From positions 1 to 7,374 of the forward strand of contig JAEWKG010000120.1 in the NCBI GenBank assembly GCA_023386135.1: a DNA stretch of 7,374 nt. The letters run 5' to 3'. The position numbers were made by a program, and so were the translations under genes. Below the pieces are notes generated by a model. The model made no database searches and was not told the origin of the DNA. It saw nothing but the letters and a program-made list of their open reading frames with translations. This document shows, piece by piece, positions 1-6,422 of this stretch; positions within the stretch are counted from its first letter, which is position 1; each line of letters starts with the position of its first letter. Source of the DNA: Pseudomonadota bacterium (lineage in GTDB: Bacteria; Pseudomonadota; Alphaproteobacteria; Sphingomonadales; Sphingomonadaceae).

Positions 1-3000
1 CGACCAGGCTGAAGGACGCGTCACCACCGGTCGCATCGCCGTTGGCGGTGCCAAGGCCGCCGACGCCGTTCGCGTCGATGATCACATTGCCGAAATCGAA
101 CGCGATGTCGGCGAGGTTCATCGCCGCGGTACCGCCCACGGCCCTACCGCCGTTGCCCGGCTGCTCGCTGTAGGAGAACCCGCCGTCGCCGCCGCGGCCT
201 TCCGCGGTGAGATTGATGTCGCCCGCGACCCCCAGGCTGGCATTGCCGCCCGCCGGGGTGATGAAGGTCGCGGTGCCGCCGAACCCGTCGGCGCCGTCGC
301 CGCCCGGCGCGACGTTGGGATTGAACCCGCCCGCACCACCTTGGCCCGAGGCATCGACGCGCAGCGCGCCGCTGTCGGTGAGAGTCCCGCCAGAGGCGAC
401 GAAGCTCGCCGCGCCGCCGGCGCCGGTCGAGGCCAGCGACGCGGTCGCGGTCTCGGTGTTGCCCTGGCCGTCCGCGCCGATGCCCTGCGCGACGACCGAG
501 ACGCTGGTCGTATCGACCGAGCCGCCGGACATCGCGAACCTGGCGCTGCCGCCGGTGCCGGTGCCTGAAACATAGGCCGTGCCGTCGAGCGTGTTCTCCG
601 CCGAGACGCCGCCGAAACCGCTGGCATCGACGACGATGTCCCCGGTTTCCAGCGCCCCTTGCGCCACCGACAGCGTCGCGCTGCCGCCCTGGCCGATCCC
701 GCCCGCGCCTTGAACCGGGGTATACTCGCCCGCCCCATTGGGCAGGCCGCGCGCGTTGACGGTGAGCGACGGCGCGGTAATCGACCCGCCGGTGCCGCCC
801 GCGCGCATCTCCACGCTCGCGGTGCCGCCGGTCGCGTTGAGGCCGTTGGCGGGGCCGTCGAACACGAACGAATTGGCGAAATCGCCCTGCGTCGCATCGG
901 CGGTCACGGTGATGCCGAGGACCGAACTGATCGTGCCGCCCGCGGTGTAGAGCGTCGCAGTTCCGCCCGTGGCATTCGCTGCGGAAGGTCCTTCGGCGCC
1001 GAGACCCTGCGCCTCGAGGATCAGGCCGCCGAAGAGGAACGGACCTTCCACGATGGGCGGCGCAATGAGGTTGATCAGCCCACCGGCAGACGCGCCGACA
1101 GTGGCCGTGCCACCCGTCGCGCTCCCCGCCGTGGCGAGAGCCGCGCCGGTCGTGCCGTTGGCCGAAACTTCGAGGAACGGGGTGGTGATGGTGCCGCTCG
1201 TGTCCGCGATCACCGATACGGTGCCGCCGGTGGCGTTGGGCGTGGTGTCGTAGCTGTCGGGACTGCGCTCTTCGTAGGCCAGCATCCCATTGGCGCTCAG
1301 ACCGATAAGGTTCGCATTGAGACTCGCCAGACCATCCACCAGCAAGCTGGCCTTGCCGCCGACGGCCTCGTTGCCGCTACCGCCCGACCCGGTCATGCCG
1401 CGCGCGTCGAGCGCGAGGTAGTCGAGCGCTAGGCTGCCGCCGCCGCCCAAGTGGAAGTTCAGGCCGTCCACCGAGCCGTACCCAGACCCGGCGAACGACC
1501 CATCGCCATTCCCGAACGCGCCGGTGCCGGTGGCGCTGAGGTAGGCCTCGCTCCACGAGTGCTTGCCGCCCACGACGTCGATCTGTGCGCTGCCGCCATA
1601 GCCATCGCCGCCCACCCCGTCGTACGTGGTGCCGCCCTCGCCGTCGCCGTAGAATTCCAGGCCAAAGTCCGTGAACAGCGCGGCTTCATCGGAGGTGAAT
1701 GTCAGGCGCCCGCCGGTGCCGTCACCGCCACGGCCGGATATATAGGTGTAGCCGCCGAAACCTTCGGCCGAGGCGAAGAGCGAACTCTGCAACTCGCCGC
1801 CCTGCAGCACGCGGACCGCGATCGTGCCGCCAGTGCCCGATCCGCCGCCATTGTCGGCGTCGCCGCCCTGGCCGCTGACGTCGGCAGAAATGGCGGATTG
1901 GATCGCCCCGCCGATCGCATCGATCGCGATGGTGCCGCCCTGGCCGGTGACGCCGACCCCCTCGGTAGTCTCGAAGCGGCCGAAGTCGGTGCCGGCGTGA
2001 AGATCGATCTCACCCGAATCCGAGTAGATCGACCCACCGCTTTGTGCCGACAGGGTGATGTCGCCGCCGGTGACGAGGTTGGCGGACAGCCCGCTGGTGC
2101 CATACCCTTCCGCATCGACGTTGAAGAAGCCGCCGCTCAGGCACTCGGTGCATTCGCTGTTGGTCGACACAAACGTCGAGATCGACCCGCCGTTGGCCGC
2201 GGTTACCGCCGCCGTGCCGCCGTGCGCGAAGCCTGCGCTGGTGGTCGCGCCGACGTTGTTCGCCGAGACCTCGATGGTGAGATTGTTGGTCGAGAGGCTG
2301 CCGCTGTCGGCGGTCAGCCTGACCGTGCCGCCGGTGAGGTCAGGAGAGCTTGCCGCGGTCACGCCACAACAGAAGGATGCAACGTCGGCAGTCGCAGTGA
2401 GGGTGGTGTCGCCGCTGACCCCGAGCGAGGCCTCGTCCCTGATTGTCAGGTCGATCGTCCCGCCCTTGCCGAAGGCGCCCGCGGGGCTGTTGACGCTCGC
2501 CTGGGCTCCCGCGTCCAGATAGAGTTGGCTGAGCGTGACGTTGACGCCGCCACCGACGGTCATCGTGATGTCGCCGCCGATCGGATCGACCGATCCGCCG
2601 TCGCCGTCGACCGCGGTGGCATAACCGTAGAGATAGCCCAGCTCCTGGTTCTGCCGGTCGATCGTGATATCGATCGTCCCCCCGAACGCGTCGCCGCCCA
2701 TGCCCGATGCACGCTGCAATGAATTGCCGCCGACCGCCGAGGCATTGAGGGAGAACTCGTTCACGCCGAGGAAGCCGCCCGCCGGGTCGTCGTCGGTCGA
2801 GCCGCTGCTGTCGGCGATGGTGATCGTCCCGCCGTGGCCGACCCCGCCGAACCCTCCGGTCGAGCCAAATTCGGTGAATTCGTAGCTGCCGCCGCCGTCG
2901 CCGTGGGCATCGGCCTGGAGATAACCGGTGTTGATCGCCCCGCCGAGGCCGGCGCGGACGTTGATCGTGCCGCCGAACCCGTCGCCGCCGGTCTTGGTGC

Positions 3001-3268
3001 CGAAGCCGCCGTCCGCGCTGGCATAAAGATAGGTGTAGTCGCTGGTGATGAAGCCGCCGTCGGCGAACAGGTTGACCGTACCGCCATGTCCATCGGCGCC
3101 GGTGGTGCCGTCGTCACTCTCCGCGCCGAAGTGCTGGGCGTAGGCACCGAGTCCGCCCGAGACGAATATCGATCCGGCCCCGGTGAACTGATCGGGTGCG
3201 CCGGGGAATTCGGGATCGGGCGGGATCAGGCTCGCGGGCCCGGCCGAGATGTCGATCGTCCCTCCGCC
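1..3268 (-). repeat. Glycine-rich beta-helix repeat region of TpsA (about 26 imperfect protein repeats)
   Basis: Each repeat begins with a GG-T/S/D-[IVA]-x-[ILVF] strand, usually followed by a second GG-x-[IL] strand and a glycine-rich turn. The residue after the opening GG falls at 413, 473, 510, 557, 607, 642, 680, 724, 761, 812, 855, 891, 930, 969, 1021, 1048, 1092, 1130, 1179, 1225, 1272, 1317, 1362, 1408, 1456 and 1492. Spacing is irregular (27-60 residues) in the first two thirds and close to 46 between 1179 and 1456. On the plus strand the repeat shows as recurrent gtgccgcc/gctgccgcc words. The repeats are diverged, not identical, so this is a protein-level array rather than a simple DNA tandem repeat. 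Confidence 0.85.
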
Positions 3269-4495
3269 CCCGGCGTTGTCGGAATAGATCGACAGTCCCC
3301 GATTGGCATTGATCGCCGACCCGCCGACCGCCTTGAGGTGCACCGACTGGTCGCCCAACAGCGTCGCGTAGGTCTCGAACGTGGTTTCGTTGACCCCCTC
3401 GACCGACTCGCTGGACGGGGGCGCCACGGTGAGGTCGCCGGTGGCGTGGGCAAAGAGATTGTTGCTGAACCGGGTCGCGCCGATATCGATGTTGCCCGTC
3501 GGCGAGGCGGTGTCGCCGGCGGTGAGCACGATCGAGCTGCCGTCCGAAAACACCGAAGTGGCAGGGGCATAGCCGATCGAGCCCGACAGCAGCATCGTCA
3601 GCGCCGTGTTCTTGGGCACGGCGACGAAGTGCATCGTCTTGGCGTCGGTGAAGTCGTTCGAAGCCGCACCGGTGGTCGTGCCGGTGTGGACGATCCCGTT
3701 CGCATCATCGGTCCCTTCGCCGACGACGATGTCGAAGTTGCCCGCGTTGATCCGCATGTCGACCTTGTTGGCCGCGACGTAGGCGATCGAGCGGTCGGCG
3801 CTGACCGTGCCGCCCTGTTCGATGCGCGGGGAGACCAGGGCAATGTATGAGCTGGAATTGCTGCCGGTGAGCTGGGCGCCGGGGCTGATCACGATCGACG
3901 AGCCGGGCGTGGTGCCGCGGAACAGTACGTTGCCCTTGAGATCGGTCAGGTCGTCGCCGCCGGTGTTGGCGCTGCCGAACACGATGTCGTTGGTGGTCAT
4001 CACCAGCCGGCCGACCTGGATGGGCGCGCGGGGGCCGATGACGAAGCCGTTGGGCGTGTAGAACCACACGTTCCCGCCGACATTCTGGCCGCCGCTGCCG
4101 TCGCTCGACGAACTGGTGATCTTGCCGTTGAGGCCGATCTTCGCGGTGCCCCCCGGCAGGATGCGATTGAGGACGGTGTAGTCGGACAGGTTGGTGGAAA
4201 TGAACGAGGCGCTGTAGCCGTCGGGCAGGAAGTCGATCGTCCCGCTGGTCGAGGTGTCGGTCGGCGTCCAGTTGACCACCGCCTGCGCGCTCTTGACGTC
4301 GATTGTCGTGCTCTGGCCGCCGGTCGTGACGTTGACCGTGCCGACCCCGCCGGGGCTGACATTGCCCTGGAACCCGCGGCCAGCGTCTTGCGCGTGCGCG
4401 GCCTGCGGGCTCACCGCGAGCACGAGACCGAGCGCGCAGCTGCCCATGAGCGCCGCGTGGCGGCGGGTGCGCGAAGCGGAAGTTGTGCGGTCCAT
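1..4495 (-). CDS. TpsA-type filamentous hemagglutinin-like exoprotein (two-partner secretion passenger), C-terminus beyond window
   Basis: Secreted partner of a two-partner (type Vb) system, probably a large adhesin. I translated the frame by hand from 4495 to base 1 and met no stop, giving 1498 codons that run off the left edge. The start ATG (4493-4495) is supported by GGGGAG at 4503-4508 with a 7-base spacer. Residues 1-35 are a Sec signal peptide (RTRRH basic segment, hydrophobic core, AHA before Q36). Residues about 36-290 match the haemagglutination-activity (TPS) domain: LPDGYSASF near 90, DYTVLNRILPGG at 105-116, and GGNVWFYTPNGFVIG at 140-154, where TPNG replaces the classical NPNG. 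From about residue 410 onward there are some 26 repeats opening with GG[TS/D][IVA], as expected of a parallel beta-helix. The repeat region is rich in Gly, Ala, Ser, Thr and Asp and very poor in Lys. The family assignment is firm; an adhesin role is inferred, and ligand and C-terminal anchoring are unknown. Confidence 0.93.
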   Translation of the reverse strand, partial: MDRTTSASRTRRHAALMGSCALGLVLAVSPQAAHAQDAGRGFQGNVSPGGVGTVNVTTGGQSTTIDVKSAQAVVNWTPTDTSTSGTIDFLPDGYSASFISTNLSDYTVLNRILPGGTAKIGLNGKITSSSSDGSGGQNVGGNVWFYTPNGFVIGPRAPIQVGRLVMTTNDIVFGSANTGGDDLTDLKGNVLFRGTTPGSSIVISPGAQLTGSNSSSYIALVSPRIEQGGTVSADRSIAYVAANKVDMRINAGNFDIVVGEGTDDANGIVHTGTTTGAASNDFTDAKTMHFVAVPKNTALTMLLSGSIGYAPATSVFSDGSSIVLTAGDTASPTGNIDIGATRFSNNLFAHATGDLTVAPPSSESVEGVNETTFETYATLLGDQSVHLKAVGGSAINANRGLSIYSDNAGGGGTIDISAGPASLIPPDPEFPGAPDQFTGAGSIFVSGGLGAYAQHFGAESDDGTTGADGHGGTVNLFADGGFITSDYTYLYASADGGFGTKTGGDGFGGTINVRAGLGGAINTGYLQADAHGDGGGSYEFTEFGSTGGFGGVGHGGTITIADSSGSTDDDPAGGFLGVNEFSLNASAVGGNSLQRASGMGGDAFGGTIDITIDRQNQELGYLYGYATAVDGDGGSVDPIGGDITMTVGGGVNVTLSQLYLDAGAQASVNSPAGAFGKGGTIDLTIRDEASLGVSGDTTLTATADVASFCCGVTAASSPDLTGGTVRLTADSGSLSTNNLTIEVSANNVGATTSAGFAHGGTAAVTAANGGSISTFVSTNSECTECLSGGFFNVDAEGYGTSGLSANLVTGGDITLSAQSGGSIYSDSGEIDLHAGTDFGRFETTEGVGVTGQGGTIAIDAIGGAIQSAISADVSGQGGDADNGGGSGTGGTIAVRVLQGGELQSSLFASAEGFGGYTYISGRGGDGTGGRLTFTSDEAALFTDFGLEFYGDGEGGTTYDGVGGDGYGGSAQIDVVGGKHSWSEAYLSATGTGAFGNGDGSFAGSGYGSVDGLNFHLGGGGSLALDYLALDARGMTGSGGSGNEAVGGKASLLVDGLASLNANLIGLSANGMLAYEERSPDSYDTTPNATGGTVSVIADTSGTITTPFLEVSANGTTGAALATAGSATGGTATVGASAGGLINLIAPPIVEGPFLFGGLILEAQGLGAEGPSAANATGGTATLYTAGGTISSVLGITVTADATQGDFANSFVFDGPANGLNATGGTASVEMRAGGTGGSITAPSLTVNARGLPNGAGEYTPVQGAGGIGQGGSATLSVAQGALETGDIVVDASGFGGVSAENTLDGTAYVSGTGTGGSARFAMSGGSVDTTSVSVVAQGIGADGQGNTETATASLASTGAGGAASFVASGGTLTDSGALRVDASGQGGAGGFNPNVAPGGDGADGFGGTATFITPAGGNASLGVAGDINLTAEGRGGDGGFSYSEQPGNGGRAVGGTAAMNLADIAFDFGNVIIDANGVGGLGTANGDATGGDASFSLV

Positions 4496-6303
4496 CAGCG
4501 GTCTCCCCAGGGCAGCAGGCGTGCGGCGATGGTGAACAGCACGCGCGGATCGCTCCGCTCGAGCTGGTAGCCGGCACGCTTAAGCGGTGCTGCGAACGTT
4601 AGTCCGAAGTCGATGCGGTCGCCCCAGCGCCCGCGCACCCCGGCACCCGCGCTCAGCACGTCTCGCGGGTCGGGATTGAGCTTGTCGTCGTCGATCCACG
4701 CCCGGGCGACATCGAGGAATACGAAGGGTTCGAAAGCGAATCCGCCGCGGGCGCTGGGAACGCGTGAGCCGGCGCGCAGCTCGAACGACGATCCGATCGC
4801 GTCGTCACCTACCACCACCCCGGGGTCGAGTCCGCGGCCGATGGTGTAGTTGCCGAAGCTCGCCTGCTCGTACGCGAGCAGCGGGTGGTTCGCGACCTGC
4901 ACCAGCGGCGCCACCGCGAGCGTGACATGGCGAGCGGGCCGGTATTCCAACGTGCCTTCGAACCGTGCGACAAAGGCCTGCGGGTCCGCCAGCACGTTGC
5001 TGATCGGCACGTTGGGCGGCAGACAGGCAGCAAGCGGGGTGCAGTCGTGGCTTGCGCCGAACGCGCCCAACCCCTTGCGCACCTCGAACGACATGGCGCT
5101 GCGCCACTGCGGCTCGGCCGGCGAGAAGCCGCGCGCGCCGGCGGCGCTGACGGAATCGATCGCGGTATGCTCGAGCCGCAGGAATGCGACTGTCAGGTCG
5201 TCTTCGCTGAGCCGGGTCCCGGCGAACGACAAGTCCTGGTCGACCAGTTCGAGCCCGCCGGTCAGCGCCAGCGAGCCGGTCTGCTGGCGCTGCAAGACGG
5301 CGCGCAGGTGGCCTTCGCCGGCGAAGGTCTTGGTCAGGAAGCCGCCGCCCGCGAGGCTCGGCTCGCTGCGCCCGAACAGCACGCTGCCGCCCAGCCGCAG
5401 GCCATTCGCGCCGAGCGCTACTTCCTCGCCGAGGCGGATGATCCGTTGCTCGTCCCAATCGACGGTGTTGTAGACGCTGGCGGTGGTGCGGTCGCCGATA
5501 CCGAGCAGTCCGTTCAACGCCAGTTCGGCGAACAGGCCTTCGCGCCCCGTCGCCTTGGCGCCCAGGTTCTGCGCGCCGATGGTGAGTTCGATCGGGCGAT
5601 AGTCGACGGTGATGTCGCCCACCACCTCGCCCGGCGCGCGCCCGGCGGAGCGCAGCGTCAACCGCGCGTCGTAGCCCGGGAGGTCGCGCAGCAGCAGCAG
5701 GTTGCGGGTGGCGTCGTTGGTGTTGAAGTAATCCTGGTGGGTGAGCGGCTCGAGGTGTTGGGCGATGAGGCCCTCGGCCGGGCCCGCTTTTCCGCGCACC
5801 TGCAGCTCGGTGAGCTTGGCCGCGAGCACGTCCATCCGCACCGTGCCGCCCTTGTCGATCCGTTGCGGCGGGATCTGCACCGCGGCGAGGAAGCCGCGCG
5901 CGCGCAGCATCGTCGCCGCGCGGTCGCGCACTTCGCACAGGGTGGTGATGGGCAGGTCGCGATTGGCGAACTCGCTCCATGCCGGGGCGAGATCGGCGGC
6001 GGGAATGCCGGGCAGCCCGGTGAAGTCGACCGCGGCGAAAGTGACGCGCGCATCGGCGAAGGCAGGCTCGGCGAGTGGGCAGGGACCGCGCTCGATATCG
6101 TCGTTGACTGAAAGGCGATTGGTCGGTGCGGGCGTCCGGTCGCGGCCGACCGCCAGGTCGTCGCGCGACGGAGGGGCCGCGGCTTGCGCGTGCGCGGGCG
6201 CGATCGGAAACAGCGCCAGCGCACTTACCAGCGCGGATGCACGTATCAGCGTGCGCCGCTTGTTGCGGACCGCAGGCGTCGCAATGCCGGCATCAGGCCC
6301 CAT
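4495..6303 (-). CDS. TpsB-type outer-membrane transporter (ShlB/FhaC/HecB family)
   Basis: Outer-membrane pore that recognises the TpsA secretion domain in the periplasm and passes the unfolded exoprotein to the cell surface. I chose the start at 6303 (602 residues) because GGGAG at 6311-6315 lies 7 bases upstream and a signal peptide follows directly (RNKRR, hydrophobic stretch 22-37, AHA before Q40). The frame is open to an ATG at 6363, but that start has no ribosome binding site. Residues 41-78 are a Pro/charged linker that may include the plug helix. Residues about 86-160 and 166-236 look like two POTRA domains. Residues about 240-602 are the 16-strand-type barrel with alternating hydrophobic strands. 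YTIGRGLDPG at 486-495 followed by GD and FELR matches the Omp85/TpsB L6 loop, with IGRG in place of the usual VRGY/F. Cys75/Cys123 and Cys421/Cys427 could form disulfides. The protein ends LPWGDR, not with an aromatic residue. Length fits the family (about 550-600). Confidence 0.93.
   Translation of the reverse strand: MGPDAGIATPAVRNKRRTLIRASALVSALALFPIAPAHAQAAAPPSRDDLAVGRDRTPAPTNRLSVNDDIERGPCPLAEPAFADARVTFAAVDFTGLPGIPAADLAPAWSEFANRDLPITTLCEVRDRAATMLRARGFLAAVQIPPQRIDKGGTVRMDVLAAKLTELQVRGKAGPAEGLIAQHLEPLTHQDYFNTNDATRNLLLLRDLPGYDARLTLRSAGRAPGEVVGDITVDYRPIELTIGAQNLGAKATGREGLFAELALNGLLGIGDRTTASVYNTVDWDEQRIIRLGEEVALGANGLRLGGSVLFGRSEPSLAGGGFLTKTFAGEGHLRAVLQRQQTGSLALTGGLELVDQDLSFAGTRLSEDDLTVAFLRLEHTAIDSVSAAGARGFSPAEPQWRSAMSFEVRKGLGAFGASHDCTPLAACLPPNVPISNVLADPQAFVARFEGTLEYRPARHVTLAVAPLVQVANHPLLAYEQASFGNYTIGRGLDPGVVVGDDAIGSSFELRAGSRVPSARGGFAFEPFVFLDVARAWIDDDKLNPDPRDVLSAGAGVRGRWGDRIDFGLTFAAPLKRAGYQLERSDPRVLFTIAARLLPWGDR
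4503..4508 (-). promoter_or_regulatory. Ribosome binding site of tpsA inside the end of tpsB
   Basis: GGGGAG on the minus strand, 7 bases before the ATG at 4493-4495. It lies within the codons for the last TpsB residues (WGDR). The TpsB stop TGA (4495-4497) shares its A with the TpsA ATG, forming TGATG, an arrangement typical of translational coupling by terminating ribosomes. Confidence 0.75.
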
Positions 6304-6310
6304 TCGGTAT

Positions 6311-6315
6311 CTCCC
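6311..6315 (-). promoter_or_regulatory. Ribosome binding site that fixes the tpsB start at 6303
   Basis: GGGAG on the minus strand with a 7-base spacer to the ATG at 6301-6303. No comparable purine-rich site precedes the upstream in-frame ATGs at 6358-6363. The signal peptide N-region also begins sensibly from 6303. Confidence 0.65.
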
Positions 6316-6318
6316 ACA

Positions 6319-6354
6319 AAACCCCACGCGGCACGCGTTTGCCGCAAGGGGTTC
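6319..6354 (-). promoter_or_regulatory. Strong hairpin directly upstream of the tpsB ribosome binding site (possible attenuator or terminator-like element)
   Basis: On the minus strand AACCCC (6348-6353) pairs with GGGGTT (6320-6325), and inside it GCGGC (6341-6345) pairs with GCCGC (6328-6332) around an 8-base loop. The two stems are separated by a 2x2 step (one T/T mismatch, one possible G-U pair). The 3' arm runs into TTTT, then TGTGGGAG with the ribosome binding site. The T-run is short for a rho-independent terminator, so partial termination, mRNA protection or control of tpsB translation are all possible. The pairing is seen directly; any function is inference. Confidence 0.5.
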
Positions 6355-6371
6355 CCTCATCATGTCAGTGG

Positions 6372-6393
6372 GGTCGTTGCCCCGGGAGCGACC
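6372..6393. repeat. Short inverted repeat in the gap before tpsB
   Basis: GGTCG (6372-6376) and CGACC (6389-6393) are inverted copies around a 12-base centre containing CCCGGG. This is a modest 5-bp stem that could be a hairpin or an operator-like dyad. No known binding site was recognised. Confidence 0.3.
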
Positions 6394-6400
6394 AATTCAT

Positions 6401-6414
6401 GCGGCCGAAGCCGC
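6401..6414 (-). other. GCGGC-TTCG-GCCGC hairpin just after the exported-protein stop codon
   Basis: Perfect 5-bp stem closed by a C(UUCG)G tetraloop on the minus-strand transcript, 8 bases beyond the TGA at 6423-6425. UUCG tetraloops are unusually stable. No T-run follows, so an intrinsic terminator is not supported. It may mark the 3' end of the upstream message or protect it from 3' decay. Confidence 0.4.
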
Positions 6415-6422
6415 GAAGGTGT

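Noticed and set aside
1451..2722. Long plus-strand open frame (423 codons) opposite TpsA, and similar ones at 659-1432 and 2834-3850
   Set aside because: They mirror GC-rich codons of the TpsA repeats, are Arg/Ala/Gly/Asp-rich without recognisable domains, and oppose a frame with clear family motifs.
1..3268. Recurrent gtgccgcc words as a possible CRISPR array or DNA tandem repeat
   Set aside because: Spacing is uneven, copies are short and diverged, and they coincide with Gly-Gly-Thr/Ser codons of the protein repeats.
1..3268. RTX-type calcium-binding nonapeptide repeats
   Set aside because: Turns such as GGDGFGG resemble them, but no tandem GGxGxDxUx series occurs, and the N-terminal TPS domain indicates type Vb rather than type I secretion.
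1..3268. PE_PGRS-like glycine-rich protein of mycobacteria
   Set aside because: The protein has a Sec signal peptide, a TPS domain and an adjacent TpsB outer-membrane transporter, which PE_PGRS proteins lack.
3705..4577. Alternative minus-strand frame overlapping the end of tpsB and the start of tpsA
   Set aside because: Arg/Pro/His-rich frame-shifted shadow; the TpsA frame at the same place holds the signal peptide and TPS motifs.
4885..6111. Plus-strand open frame (408 codons) opposite tpsB
   Set aside because: Low-complexity Arg/Gln/Ala translation with no family features; the minus strand encodes an unmistakable TpsB.
6304..6422. A dedicated promoter for tpsBA in the intergenic gap
   Set aside because: I found no convincing -35/-10 pair on the minus strand; only inverted repeats are evident.
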